A stretch of 64,000 nt of DNA from Basidiobolus meristosporus CBS 931.73 (GCA_002104905.1 MCFE01000042.1:1-64000), one strand, 5' to 3'; shown: positions 1 to 12,359, counted from the stretch's first letter. Notes: generated by a model not told the origin, from the letters alone. Made by a program: numbers and translations.

Positions 1-1112
1 GGGAAGAATCTACGGTAAATGTACTCTTGTACCATATGAAGGTTGGAACACTACTTTACTTCCAGCTTATCCATCGTCCATGATACTTGGAAATGAAAAT
101 ACGAACGGTATATTGCTCATGAAGTCTTTGCATTCATTGGATGGTTTGAGCCTAACTTCAAGATAATAATATATACCACTGTTTGGAAATATTAGAAAGG
201 TTTTCTCAACCGTCCCTTTTTTGACTAGGCATTGGGCGATGCTCAATTGCTCTAAATCTTTCCCATGGATGAGTAAGCCTGTATTGGCTATACTGGAAGC
301 AACTTCTGATACAATATTGGTAAGCACTTAGTGTTGCCGTCTCATTTATATTGAGTAGATGAAACTAATTTTTTTATTTCAAACATCCGAGAGCGAGGCT
401 TCTTCTCGTCGTTGCATTCCCGATAACTATGCGTATAATACAGGCTTGACTATCCAATTTGTAGGAGTGTAAGTAGCTAATGAAATGAGCAATAAGAAAA
501 CAACTTGGATTATTTGTGTTTGAAAGTTGTAGTGATCAAGTCTGCTCTCTGATTATATTAAGCTTTACCCTACTGAGGACAGAGTATGATAGTTATATAT
601 AATACGTCTTACACAGGAGATACCTTTCGAGCAGTTGTCACCTGAAAAGATATTAAGAACTCATTAGTGATAGCAGAACGTTTCCAATACAGATGCAGAA
701 CATAGCATCAGACCATGTTAGGCATTCGACTATACATGCTTGCGAATAGTATAAAACATTTGTTTGTTTCTCTAAACTATTTTTATTTAAACGACTGGAT
801 GCGTTCTCATTACTTCATTACCAAAACATTTAGGCAGGATGGGTAATGTACAAAATTTGCAATTATCAAAGCGAGACATCGCTTAAATATGCTGAAATAG
901 AGGCTAGATGTAAAATCGGAAATTGACTTATTGCTTCGGTCTCTTACAACAGTATGAAGCAGCCTAATCTGACCATCCACTCCGATATGCAACATACCTA
1001 TTACCATGGTATTTTTGCCCCGGGGCAACCGCCATTTTCGCTCTGTAATGAACTAATCATAAAGCTCTTCGCATGTTAGTGTCCCCGGCCTAGGATTTAA
1101 TCCAACTATTTC
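1..1112. other. No gene recognised
   Basis: This AT-rich stretch has only short open frames on either strand, none with a recognisable domain, signal peptide or plausible splice partners. It ends where the first copy of the hydrolase repeat begins. A decayed mobile element is possible but nothing in the sequence supports it. Confidence 0.5.
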
Positions 1113-1516
1113 ATACATCAGTTTAGTAGCAGGTCCTTGATCAGTTCGCAAACAGATTTACAATGTGCGCCTTGATGTGGCGTCATTGGGCTGATCAGTT
1201 TGTCATGTCACAATGGGACCATACTAACAAGATTGAGTGGGGGGATACGACGGAAGACGTGACTGGGTGCTTGAGGCTATCTAAGGTATACGCCAGATAT
1301 TCAGCAGCCTAGAATAACTCATTCATCTCATCAGTCGATGGTTCGATTGATATGGTAATGGCGACCATGCATCTTTATTGCCAAATCGGCTCGTTAGTCC
1401 GCTCGTGCAATGGTCCCACTTCTTTGACTGTCACTTTGCTTTGGCAGCCTTACTAACCTCCAGCTATTTCTCCGAGAGCAGCCGACTGCCGATGGCTGGC
1501 CTCAGCAAAGCCTGAC

Positions 1517-1523
1517 TATTTAA
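1517..1523 (+). promoter_or_regulatory. TATA-like box of hydrolase copy 1
   Basis: TATTTAA lies 46 nt before the ATG. It is conserved at the same distance in the other two copies (6640-6646 and 12792-12798), so the core promoter was duplicated with the gene. Confidence 0.55.
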
Positions 1524-1568
1524 TGGCTGCCTATCCCCCTAGTTGAGACTCAGCTTTCCCAGTTAACC

Positions 1569-2273
1569 ATGAAATTCCTTGCAGTCATCCAAGCAGCCCT
1601 CCTGACCTTCACCGTGGCAGCCTCTCCTGTCAGCGTTGGAGCAACCAAGGATCTCTACAAGCGACTGAATGTCAACGACACCGTATTCCTGATGCTCGAC
1701 CATCAAGCGGGACTGATGTCCATGGTGGATGACTGGCAGTCGAATGAGTTCAAGGCCAATGTTCTGGGCCTGGCCGAGGCATCCTCATTGCTGGACATCC
1801 CGGTAGTGCTCACCTCGAGCATTGAGGACGGGCCCAACGGACCCCTGATGCCCGAGGTAAAGAGCCTCCTCAAGAACGCGGTTTACGTCCCTCGCAAAGG
1901 GGAGATCAATGCCTGGGACAACGCTGACGTGGTCAAGGCAATCGAGGCAACCGGCAGAAAGCAGATCGTGATGGCAGGAATAGTCACGGATGTGTGCGTA
2001 ACCTTCCCCGCACTGTCCGCAGTGCAAGAAGGCTACGAGGTGTTCGCAGTGCTCGATGCGTCCGGGACGTTCAACCAGGGGGTTCGCGATTCCTCGTTGG
2101 CGCGCATGGTCCAGGCGGGTGTCCAGCCCATGAACTTCTTCTCTACAGTGTGTGAATTGGCCCGTGACTGGAGACACTTTGCTGATGGCAGTCTCGGTGC
2201 GCTCTTTGCCAAGTACATCCCTGACTACAAGAACCTGATGACCTCCTACTCTGCGTTTGCCAAATCGCAGTAA
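1569..2273 (+). CDS. Secreted YcaC-like cysteine hydrolase (isochorismatase superfamily), intact copy
   Basis: An intronless 234-residue protein. Residues 1-18 form a hydrophobic signal peptide; the rest follows the bacterial YcaC family closely from DHQAG to the C-terminal YKNLMTSY motif. Visible catalytic features are Asp44 (in LDHQAG), the basic RKG at 109-111, the INAWDN motif at 113-118 and the nucleophile Cys143 in GIVTDVCV. Family members are amide or other C-N hydrolases of uncertain substrate; this is not evidence for isochorismate metabolism. YcaC proteins are normally cytosolic, so the added leader implies an extracellular or vacuolar role. Absence of introns and the bacterial-type sequence suggest old transfer from bacteria (inference). 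Neighbour: a convergent MFS exporter. This is the only copy with an unbroken frame. Confidence 0.9.
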   Translation: MKFLAVIQAALLTFTVAASPVSVGATKDLYKRLNVNDTVFLMLDHQAGLMSMVDDWQSNEFKANVLGLAEASSLLDIPVVLTSSIEDGPNGPLMPEVKSLLKNAVYVPRKGEINAWDNADVVKAIEATGRKQIVMAGIVTDVCVTFPALSAVQEGYEVFAVLDASGTFNQGVRDSSLARMVQAGVQPMNFFSTVCELARDWRHFADGSLGALFAKYIPDYKNLMTSYSAFAKSQ

Positions 2274-2335
2274 GCAAATTGCATCAAACCAAGTATCTCA
2301 CTCTTGCTTCCCCAAGAGTGCCGCACAAGTTGCTC

Positions 2336-2341
2336 AATAAA
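2336..2341 (+). terminator. AATAAA polyadenylation signal of hydrolase copy 1
   Basis: AATAAA sits 63 nt after the TAA stop and just at the point where similarity with the other two copies ends. Confidence 0.5.
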
Positions 2342-2796
2342 GTTTTTCGTATGATTATCAGTTTCCTTTATGATTGTTTAGTATTGATTTCAGCTGCATA
2401 ACATATAACACCCTTATAGTTGAATATGAAGTAATGTGTAAGGAAGCTCGGCTAATTGAAGTAAAAATCCAAGAAAATAGCAACGCCAACTAGCACTGTA
2501 GAATCAGTAGTAAATTCCAGTACTGTATTGACATACACTAGTAAAATAAAGATAAGTGGAGAGCTGCCCTCCCCCTCCCCACCATCGATATCAGTGCTCA
2601 GACAGAGTTTCAGTTCCAGTACCTCCCACTACGTGGAGAATGAAGAGCACTTACAAGCTCCGCAGGCCGTAACCAATGTTGTGGATCAAAATATCAAATG
2701 CTTTTGATAGTAAGCATCAGTTATTTATAAAATGCAACTTCTTGTATCTATTAGGGTATTATTCGTATGTTACATGATGATTTCTAGACTATGATA
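2342..2796. other. Convergent 3' intergenic region
   Basis: This is AT-rich sequence between the convergent hydrolase and MFS genes. No open frame, repeat or RNA gene is visible. Confidence 0.5.
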
Positions 2797-4656
2797 CTAG
2801 TGTCTTTGCATCTTGAGATACTTGATGCCCCAAGAAAAGAGGAACGCCGCTCCGGACATTGCAATGGCAATGATAAACACGGTACGCAAAACGTGAACAT
2901 AGACATCGATGACTATGCTCTTCTCTTCTGCCGGGAGTGTGTTGAGAAATTCGAAATTGCTGGTGGCTTCCTTGATAGGAACATGGAAGGTCAAGGCTTC
3001 CAATCCAGTGCTTAGCTTGTTGTTGAACAATGCGCCAAAAATTGAGATTCCAAGAACTCCTCCGATGGTACGGAAGAAAGCTGACAGTGCAGTGACGATT
3101 CCCATATCTTTGTGTGTGACTGATGCCTGTCCTGCGAAGATCAAAGTTTGCACACAACAGCCAGCACCCACGCCCAAGATGAGCAAGAAACCAATCTGTT
3201 CTCCACGGCCAGTGTTCGCATCCCAAACAGTCAGCAGTCCTACTCCAACTGTCATAATGGCTGATCCAACCCAACACCAGATGACAATCACTCCAGTCTT
3301 CGACACTATCAATCCAGATATGATACTCAACGTTGACACTGAAAGCATCATCGGCAACATTTCTAGGCCTGATGTAGTGGCTGAATCACCACGAACGATC
3401 TGGAAGTACAATGGAATGTAGTAGATCAAACCGAAGAATGCCATTCCAAAGAAGAACATGGTGAAGAATGTGAACAGCGGAGTGCGCATGGAGAATAAGC
3501 GACAAGGTACAATAGGCTCTGCGGCGTAGCGATACTCGACGATGATGAAGGCGATCAAAAGCACACCGGAGACGCAGTATAGTGCTATGATCTTGGCGGA
3601 ATTCCAAGGATAAGTACTGCCACCCCATTGAGTAGGCAATAGAAGAGTGATGATGAACCCGAGAAGCAGGACAGTACCGAGGAAATCGATTCGCTTGATC
3701 TTTTCTTTGAGAGAACCTTTGGCAGTAGGGAGTCTCAGGTACAGTGACACGACAACTACAGTAAGTGCGCCAATCGGAAGATTGATATAAAAGGACCATC
3801 TACGGAAAGACAACTATATAAATACTTGAAACTGATGCCATAGATGCGCGAAACATACCTCCAAGTACTGTCATCCGTGAAGACGCCACCCAAAAGTGGG
3901 CCAAGAACTGAAGAGATTCCATACTACAAGTAAGCGACGGTCAGCATTGTTGTGAGTTGGACTCCTGGCTGATTTGTACTTACTGTTGCTCCGATAAATC
4001 CTTGGTATTTTCCGCGCTCTCTGATGGGTACAATCTCGGTGATAATGATAAACACCATTCCTTGAACTAGTAAAAATGTTAGAGTTGGAAACCAGCAAAG
4101 TTACTTGGCTTGAACTACTTACTGCCACCACCACCGATGCCAGCGATGGCTCTTGCCACGATGAGCATGGTCATGTTTTGTGAAGATCCACAAATAGCAC
4201 TGCCAGCTTCAAAAATGACAATGGCGAAGAGAAAAGCTGCTTTGCGACCGAAAATATCTGAGAACTGACATAAGGGTTAGAACCAAGGGAAGCATTCTAT
4301 CAAGATGTCTATTCCACAGTACCTTTCCATAGAGTGGCTGACAAGCGGTAGCGGTCAACATATATGCCGTGGCTACCCAGGCGATCTGATCGAAAGCATC
4401 AAAGTCGGAGGCAATCTTAGGCAATGCTGTTGCTACGATAGTTTGATCAAGACCGGCTAATAAAATGGACAATGCGAGACCAAGGAAAACTAGCATGAGT
4501 TGGGAAAACGGCAGTTGTATAGGACCGGTGGGGGCTTCGCTACTTGGCGGAGCCAATTTGGATTCGTTTTTTTCCAAATCGCCTTTAGCTTACTGTATCT
4601 AAGGGCTCAGAACCCGCAGGCTTCTCCGCCAAAGTTGAAGTCTGTTCATTACTCAT
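2797..4656 (-). CDS. MFS drug:H+ antiporter, DHA2 (14-helix) type
   Basis: A plasma-membrane-type exporter. Exons 4323-4577 (or from the ATG at 4656), 4123-4264, 3984-4066, 3859-3923 and 2797-3799 join through four introns of 56-60 nt into a 515-residue frame counted from Met at 4577. Family motifs: LDQTIVATALP in helix 1, the loop GKFSDIFGRK (motif A) and TWRWSFYINLP before helix 6, all typical of fungal multidrug and toxin exporters. The TATA box favours the upstream ATG at 4656, whose N-terminus (MSNEQTSTLAEK) runs into a stop; one extra base near 4587 separates it from the main frame. Either translation begins at 4577 or the extra base is a sequence error. The substrate cannot be told from sequence. 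It faces the hydrolase gene tail to tail. Confidence 0.88.
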
Positions 4657-4700
4657 TTTGTAAATACTGATTCTGCGTAACACAAGCCCTGGTCACATTC

Positions 4701-4708
4701 TTATATAA
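4701..4708 (-). promoter_or_regulatory. TATA box of the MFS gene
   Basis: TTATATAA on the minus strand lies 45 nt before the ATG at 4656 and about 125 nt before the alternative ATG at 4577. That spacing supports the upstream start. Confidence 0.55.
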
Positions 4709-6204
4709 CTTTTGTTTGCCAATCAGGCCTTCCATATTGGGATTAGTGAACTTTGGAATAAATCCACCATATCCAGTTTATTTCATATCCCTTCGGCCTC
4801 AGCTCGGCGCCGAATTTTTCGCTGATAAACCAAACTTGGGCAACTTCAATTGTGGAAGTTGATGAGTGTTTTTCTCGGGGTTTTCAGGGAGCAGTTACTA
4901 GGTGCTGGAAAGATATCGTTTTTGGTGGTCTCAATCCAAACTAATGGACGGTTATGTTGGTTATAGTTACTTCGAACATACAAATAGCTAACCACACCTC
5001 CTTCATGAAGGCAAGAGATAGTATCTACATGGTAAACAAGTTGCGATAAAAGAATTCTGCAAGTGTTAGTCTAGAGTACTAAATGTGCTACTTATGACCA
5101 TTTAGGCTATCTTCACTCCAACACTGGGGGACATTGGATAACTATTTGAGAATACTCTGAACGAACGACTCTATTTCGGAACATTCCGCAATCCATCCTG
5201 TCCGCAATACAAAATCATATCCTATATGGAAACTCGTTACACCAAACCCAGTTGTTGTATATCGTTTTTAGGGACTTTTTTCACACACTTCATCAATTTT
5301 CTCGGTAACCATCTAGAACATTACGCAAATACTGATGAGCTTAGATGGCCATTATTTATTTTGGGGCAAAAACAAATGAGCATGTCATCCAACATTGGTG
5401 AGCTAATAATCTCAGAAATCTTACCTTAGCGTCGGTGCTTTGAGAGTATCCAATCGCTCCTTTAGCCTGATTTGTATCCCGAATGTGGCTTGCTCTAGTG
5501 GCCCAAAACACTGTATTGAGCCTTCAAATCGCCACATTTCTCGTTTATCTTAATTCGCATCAGGTTACTGAGCTGTAGAGAGGTTCCTGGAACAGGGTGT
5601 CCGTATTTTAGTACAACTACGAATATTCTGCGTATTACGTGGTTGCATGTTGGTAAAGTCCAAATTGAAATTAGGTTTTTCTAGATATTTCGCTATACAT
5701 TTAGTAGTAACCAGAAAAAGATATTGCCTGACTATTATTTGATTCTTTTGGTTCGTCCACTCTACAGAAGTACCATTAGTGTTGTAATTAATGAGCCCTA
5801 CAAGATGAATCAGGTTAAGTTAGTTTAAAATATATGAAGGATGTTCAAGAATCTACTCACCAGTAGATCAATATTGCGTATTTCTAGCTCGTAAAACTAT
5901 GTAGGATATACTTTCTTCATACTCTGTCAGATTAAGTAGCACTAGAGGGAATTGAGCAACCGCATTTGGGGAAGACGTGAAAACTATAATCTAAGAAGAT
6001 AGTTCAATTTATTCTGGTAATAAAGGGCTAATTTCTTGAAGAGCGTTCTATATCCTGTGAGATTTGGCAAAATGAATCTATCTCCTCTATTGTGCGTTAC
6101 CATCGGTAATATCAGGGTATCTTCGATACCGGGTATCCGTACGAATGGCATTGAACTATCATTGCTCTATGCTAGGTTGATGATATTGCACAGAGTGCCG
6201 GTAT
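4709..6204. other. Long intergenic region, nothing recognised
   Basis: About 1.5 kb of AT-rich DNA between the MFS promoter and repeat unit U2. The longest open frame (5226-5429) has no recognisable domain and no codon pattern of a real gene. Confidence 0.5.
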
Positions 6205-6691
6205 TTCTAGCTTAGATATATAAGCAAACCGCTTCGTACATCAGTTCAACAACAGGTCCTTGATCAGTTCGCAACCAGATTTACAATGTGCGCCTTGATG
6301 TGGCGTCATTGGGCTGATCAGTTTGTCATGTCACAATGGGACCATACTAACAAGATTGAGTGGGGGGATACGACGGAAGACGTGACTGGGTGCTTGAGGC
6401 TATCTAAGGTATACGCCAGATATTCAGCAGCCTAGAATAACTCATTCATCTCATCAGTCGATGGTTCGATTGATATGGTAATGGCGACCATGCATCTTTA
6501 TTGCCAAATCGGCTCGTTAGTCCGCTCGTGCAATGGTCCCACTTCTTTGACTGTCACTTTGCTTTGGCAGCCTTACTAACCTCCAGCTATTTCTCCGAGA
6601 GCAGCCGACTGCCGATGGCTGGCCTCAGCAAAGCCTGACTATTTAATGGCTGCCTATCTCCCTCGTAGAGACTCAGCTTTCCCAGTTAACC

Positions 6692-7398
6692 ATGAAATTC
6701 CTTGCAGTCATCCAAGCAGCCCTCCTGACCTTCACCGTGGCAGCCTCTCCTGTCCAGCGTTGGAGCAACCAAGGATCTCTACAAGAGACTGAATGTCAAC
6801 GACACCGTATTCCTGATGCTCGACCATCAAGCGGGACTGATGTCCATGGTGGATGACTGGCAGTCGAATGAGTTCAAGGCCAATGTTCTGGGCCTGGCCG
6901 AGGCATCCTCGATTGCTGGACATCCCGGTAGTGCTCACCTCGAGCATTGAGGACGGGCCCAACGGACCCCTGATGCCCGAGGTAAAGAGCCTCCTCAAGA
7001 ACGCGGTTTACGTCCCTCGCAAAGGGGAGATCAATGCCTGGGACAACGCTGACGTGGTCAAGGCAATCGAGGCAACCGGCAGAAAGCAGATCGTGATGGC
7101 AGGAATAGTCACGGATGTGTGTGTAACCTTCCCCGCTCTGTCCGCGGTGCAAGAAGGCTACGAGGTGTTCGCAGTGCTCGATGCGTCCGGGACGTTCAAC
7201 CAGGGGGTTCGCGATTCCTCATTGGCGCGCATGGTCCAGGCGGGCGTCCAGCCCATGAACTTCTTCTCTACAGTGTGTGAATTGGCCCGTGACTGGAGAC
7301 ACTTTGCCGATGGCAGTCTCGGTGCGCTCTTTGCCAAGTACATCCCTGACTACAAGAACCTGATGACCTCCTACTCTGCGTTTGCCAAATCGCAGTAA
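6692..7398 (+). pseudogene. YcaC-like cysteine hydrolase copy 2, two frameshifts
   Basis: The gene keeps its promoter, ATG, signal peptide and stop. Compared with the intact copy it has one extra base at about 6754 (just after the leader) and another at about 6911, so the three parts lie in three frames. All catalytic-region codons after 6912, including INAWDN and the TDVCV cysteine, are unchanged. Single extra bases in a gene otherwise almost identical to its intact sister mean either very recent inactivation or sequencing error; I cannot separate these. Confidence 0.85.
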
Positions 7399-8351
7399 GC
7401 AAATTGTATCAGACCAAGTATCTCACTCTTGCTTCCCCAAGAGTGCCGCACAAGTTGTTCAATAAAGCTTGAAAGTTGGGTTCCAATATTACCAGTAACT
7501 GTTTCGTAGTCATCATAGTTGATCCGTATAATATGTTCAGTTCCTGAGCCGATTTACACATAACATGCAACTCCCAATTTGTTTAAAATGTGTTCCGGAC
7601 TTGGCTTTATTATGCTTACTGCGTTGTGTCAAGAATCGATGGGACGTTAATAAACGGCCCTTTCTCTTCGGATAGATGTTGTATATGTATATATGTATGG
7701 ATATATATATATATTATGCTCAACCCCAGCAAGTAATACAGGTAAACGAGCAAGCGCGACATAATCAGCAATATTTTCCAGGCCGACCTACTATTTTAGC
7801 TGGCTTTGATCGCACCATATCGACATGCACTAGATACAATCCATTATACTAGACGGCTGCTATATCGGACTGCCTCAGCTGATCCTCTTCATAGACTGGC
7901 CAAAGCAAAGCTTCATCGATTGGCCAGTGTTGGGACAGTATGCAGATTTAAGCTGGCAATTCATTCGCCACTCACCGAGCAAATTGAGAGTCAATAAGCG
8001 CGCTATTTATCCTACGCCAATGCACCCATTTGGTAAAATTATCCAAAAGCCGGTATCAGGATGGTGACAGAAAGGTGATCAGAGTGGCGAAATGGCGATC
8101 TACTGGACCGTGTCCACTCTGAGAGCAATTCAAATGAATCGAAATATTCGCTGTAGGGTGCGGATGACAAATGTCCATGGTGGGGACCAGCCTGCTACCC
8201 TGCAGTGTCGGAAAAGCTTTCCTAATGCTCTGTAAGGCACTTAGGGTTGTGTAACGGAACATCACTGAATGCTACATGCTCTGTAGAATGGTCGGATCCG
8301 ATGACCGACGTGAGAAGAAGTCACAAAGCTGTTCTGACTGTTCGTTGCAAC

Positions 8352-9804
8352 ATGAAAGCCCTTAGCACCTTGCTCCTTGTTCTATCCGTCACTGGCAGCT
8401 TGGCAGGATCGTTACTCTCAGATGATGTATCCCGGTGTCTGTACACCCTTCCCCGCGAGAAAGTCTTCCTTCCTGGTCATGTTAGATACGACTAGGCAAG
8501 ATTCAACTAGAATGATAGGCTCTCCGAGGTTTTCCCTCCTGTGGATGACCGCCCCACACACACGCAAGACGTGGCACTCGCCGTGAGGTGTGCCAACAAA
8601 AGCGGCCTGAAAGTTATTGCTCGCAGTGATGGCCACGATTATGAGGGCTACGGCCTCGGTGGCGAAGACGGCAAGATGGTCATTGATTTCGTGAACATGC
8701 ACAAAACCCAGTTTGACGACAACAATCGCACTGTGTCAGTCGAGGCTGGCCAGTTGGTGGGCAGGCTCTTGCATTCTCTGTGGAAAGAGTGTGGTGCAGG
8801 CCTCCCACATGGTAGTGAGCCAGGAGATTGGGGTTGGTGGCCATACTCTTGGCGGTGGTTACGGCCTGTATAGTCGCCTTCACAGACCAAAGCTGGATAG
8901 GGTGGAGTCTATGGAGGTTGTCACCGCCACCAGGGATGTTGTTGTTGTCAGCAAAGACAAGAACAAAGACCTATTCTGTGCTCTGTTGGGCGCAGGTCAC
9001 AGCTCCTACGGTGTAGTGACAAGGTTTCAATTCCGCTACTTCCATGCGCCTACCAGGTTCCCGGTATTTTCACTCACATAGCCCACTAGCCCCGGGAACT
9101 TCAGCGATGTGCTTATTGGGGTGCAAGAATGGTATGCCAGCAACCCGGCCAAGGAAATCACCGCCATCTTCCACATCCTACCCGGAGGCTCTATCCGCGT
9201 GTCTGGCACAATCCTCACTGGCAACACCCAGAAACAGGCGAAGCTATTCCGAGAGATCGTCGACAAACTTCCGTGGACAACTCTGATCACCAACCAAAAA
9301 ATGAGCCTACCCGAGTCATTCTTGTATTTCGCCAGCAACGGTCCTAACATGGCGATTGACAATTTGGCCAAGACCCAACGCAGATTAGTCAAAAGTTATT
9401 ACAAAGCCAAGTCTGGCTACTTGGTCAAGCCGGTGACCAAGGAGGTGGCAAGAAAAGTCTACGACATCATGAGCTCGATTGACGGCCAGGCGTTCATCAT
9501 GTTTGGCATGCAAGAGGGACAGATCGGCAAGCACTCGGCTCACGCCACCTCATTTGTCCACCGCGATACCATATCCAGCATCCAAATTGGAGTCTTCAAT
9601 GCCACACGTCTCCCTTGGCTCCACGAGATCTACAACACACTCCAACCTGACTTCCCCAAAGGCTACCAAAACTACATTGACCATGACGAGAAGGGCTGGA
9701 AGAAGGCCTACTACGGGGACAACTTTGATAGACTGGTTCGCATCAAGAACAAATATGACCTCAGGAATGTCTTCCAATTTGCACGAAGCATTCCATTGAA
9801 CTAG
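8352..9804 (+). pseudogene. Berberine-bridge-type FAD oxidoreductase, copy A (broken)
   Basis: The frame begins with a signal peptide (MKALSTLLLVLSV) and ends with a full BBE domain (YYGDNF, then the IKNKYD and NVFQF motifs). In between are the FAD-binding SDGHDYEGYG motif, whose His is the usual covalent FAD site, and GVGGHTLGGG. Family members oxidise alcohols, sugars or alkaloid-like substrates with O2, outside the cell. Lesions: in-frame TAG at 8493, 8508 and 9079, and an extra base near 8820 before GVGGH. The three TAGs recur in copy B; the frameshift does not. The position usually holding the second FAD-linking Cys (GSCP-type motif) reads GSEP. No introns are needed. Confidence 0.85.
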
Positions 9805-9850
9805 AAAATAACGTAGACAGCTAGAATACCATGAATATTATAGAATAAAT

Positions 9851-10322
9851 GTATTATTGGTCAACAATCGTATAGAATTTTATTTGACTGACGAGATATA
9901 TGCATCTGAAACAACTACTTTCACTGTGGAAAAACGAGTGTTTTGCAGCAAATAGATTTCTTGGGAACTAGGAGTGGGATATGATTGACAAGTAGATGTT
10001 ACTAGATGAGTATCTTTCTTTGTTTATTACATGATATATCCTGATAAACAAGCATTTGCTTTTTTTTTGGAATTATTTTGAAAATTTCTTACATGCTATT
10101 TATCTTCGCACAAGACCCAAATCATGCCTCCTACCAGTGAATATCTTGATATTAGTGTGTGTGTATCAGTACCTAAGCGTTCTATCAAATACAATGGAGT
10201 CAAGCGTCTTTTATCGCTGCGTTTTTACTGGAATACCCCTGGTTTGAGGGAGTTACCATTGCACGCTCAACAGTCAATGACAGTGTGAAATATGATGTCA
10301 TCTAGTACCACCACAAAGCTGT
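9851..10322. other. Spacer, nothing recognised
   Basis: AT-rich sequence after the end of repeat U2. No conserved open frame or repeat was seen. Confidence 0.4.
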
Positions 10323-10389
10323 TTGAAGTATATCAAGATTAACAGTAATGATATATTTGAAAACATTGGACCTGTACCAGATAATCACA

Positions 10390-11870
10390 CCGAGAATATA
10401 TACCAAAAACCTCTTAAGAGGATGCTATCCAAGTGGAGGATCAAGAGAAAGATGAAATTGGCCTCGCTGCTGCAGATGTCTGGGGAAGTATACATTGACT
10501 CGCGCACAAGTGGACCCGCGAATGGTTTTACTTCCTTGAAAGCTCGATAAAAGATGGAAAATGCCAAAAATGTCTCATCACTGGATTATTCCTTTTTCTT
10601 TCTTCCTTCGGATCACTTTCGCACGCTCATACAGAGAATTAGTGCTTATGCTAGTAGTATTGACCCCTGGACTGACATTTCATTTGCCGAGTACATGGTG
10701 TGGATTACATTGATTAACCATTCAGACAAAAAAAACATATTGGAAGCAAGGCTCGTCTCATTTCTGGGTGAAGATCAACTACACAGAATATATGTCGTAT
10801 AGAAGATTTAAAGATATCTTGAGAATGCACATTCTTGAAATTGCTTCCTGAGAATATCAAGCAATCAATGCTCTCTACCAGGTTAGATCAACTGTTAAGA
10901 AAGTCCCAAGAAAGTCGCATCGTACTGGCCAGGAGTTCAAGGCCTTAGCAGACTACCACACTGCTTGTATCCTGAGAATAGATGCTGTCAGTGTTCGATT
11001 ACAGAGGGAGTATGACAGTGATCCTGGTCTGTCTGAGGTGACTTCCACTGTCAAACGATTGGTAAAACCTTGGTTTTATTAGTTATTGCTGACTCTTGGT
11101 TAGGATCCCCAAATATGACAATGATGTTGACTGAACTTGGTCTATATTCGATTATGCAAGTGACCAAATGCTGCTACTGGCCATGTGGTATGGCCACCAC
11201 TGCTATTTCTGCTAGTATTGACCACTCGTATAGGGCTTACTTCACTATGAAAAAGACAACAAGGAATGGGAGAATCTTTGTCTGTGTCTACCGTGATCAC
11301 AAAATCAAGGCATTCGTTTCTTCATGCAGCACTGCAAAGCTTAATGGATGGAGAACCTTTGAGGGGATGCCGGTGAAATGATAACTATCTAGCGACCTGA
11401 AGTGGCTGAAGAATATGAGTCCCATAGAAGTAAGTAGAACTCCGTCCTGAAGAAGCAAGATGTATTCCATTTCTTATATTTTTAGGTTCGGTTGATGCCG
11501 CGAATAATCTTCGAGATAATTTGACATCTTACCATGATGTTATACTACAGAAAGATAGGAGATGCATTTCTACTGCTTTATCCCGGGTATCTGTGAAGCC
11601 AATGCTTATGGCATGTTTGCGTATCAAATTTCACTTTCAAGGATGCTCTTGTATACAAGTTCTTGCAATATTTAACTAGTACAGATATGAAGGTACCACC
11701 TGGTAGCCAGAGGCAACTCAGAAGTGACGAAAACCACACTTGTTTGTCAATGAGTGAAGGTCATGGGACAAAGCGCCGCAGACTTGTTCTGCGGCTCATG
11801 TCACAGGCACTAAGGTTGAATTTTTATGACACAAAATCAAAAGAAAATGGCTTCTATTAAAAATAATTGT
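10390..11870 (+). mobile_element. piggyBac-like DDE transposase relic (DDE_Tnp_1_7 type)
   Basis: Pieces of one transposase lie in order but in shifting frames. Near 10770 the frame reads EYMSYRRFKDIL; near 10900 GQEFKALADYHT; 11070-11381 gives VIADSWLGSPNM, GLYSIMQVTK, YFTMKKTTRNGR and KAFVSSC; after a probable intron (11431-11486) come VDAANNLRDN and SYHDVI, then FLQYLTSTDMK at about 11660. These match the catalytic and C-terminal parts of piggyBac-type transposases common in zygomycete genomes. Numerous stops and frame changes show it is dead. No terminal inverted repeats or TTAA duplication could be picked out by eye. It lies between the two copies of the 3.6 kb repeat. Confidence 0.75.
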
Positions 11871-12359
11871 GTTTTATTCGGACCAAACGATCCCGTCGAA
11901 ACCCTACTTGTAAGTGAATAGTCAAATCCTAGCACCTAGTCGATGGGCTGTAAACTCACTTCACTGATATATGCCCCAAGTCTTATGGAAATATATTTAG
12001 CCACTTTTTTCTCCTTTAGACGAATAGGTGGTAAACAAACTTTCTTCCTCACGCTCCAAAGCACATGTACTCTTGGACACTACCGATCTGTGATGTAGAG
12101 AGTTAGCATTACACCTTCCGGGTAATCATACCGGAATCGCTATTTTTTCTTAGGTTATCGCCTATTGCTAAAATGGAGCGGACTTCGTATTTCTCGGTGA
12201 GGTAATTGACACCCCAAGGCTATAGTGGCCTCATAAGCATTTTGGTAGGCCTTTCGTTACCTATGCCTTTCATCTCTTTCAATGTGCAAATTCATATATG
12301 ATAGCTACACACAGATGGTATTGAGCTAAACACACATCCCTCACCGTATCAGCTTCCCC
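11871..12359. other. Spacer, nothing recognised
   Basis: AT-rich sequence between the transposase relic and repeat unit U3; no gene, repeat or RNA seen. Confidence 0.4.

Larger units (their letters stand above)
1113..2341 (+). repeat. Dispersed repeat unit U1 (hydrolase part only)
   Basis: About 450 bp of promoter plus the whole hydrolase gene are nearly identical to 6227-7463 and 12376-13614. The match stops right after the AATAAA at 2336, whereas the other two copies continue together for a further 2.4 kb. U1 is therefore either a partial duplicate or the parental hydrolase locus without the oxidase gene. Confidence 0.9.
6205..9850 (+). repeat. Direct repeat unit U2 (hydrolase plus oxidase)
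   Basis: A 3.6 kb block nearly identical to 12360-16000, offset about 6.15 kb. It carries a hydrolase copy, a spacer with an AT microsatellite near 7690-7715 and an oxidase copy. Similarity fades just after the oxidase stop (9804 and 15957). U2 and U3 are separated by a region holding the piggyBac relic. Confidence 0.92.

Noticed and set aside
1785-2177. Antisense open frames over the hydrolase copies
   Set aside because: They appear at the same place in all three copies only because the sense strand is duplicated; no domain or start context.
1569-2273. Isochorismatase acting in siderophore or salicylate metabolism
   Set aside because: The sequence follows the YcaC branch of the superfamily, and no isochorismate synthase or NRPS genes are nearby.
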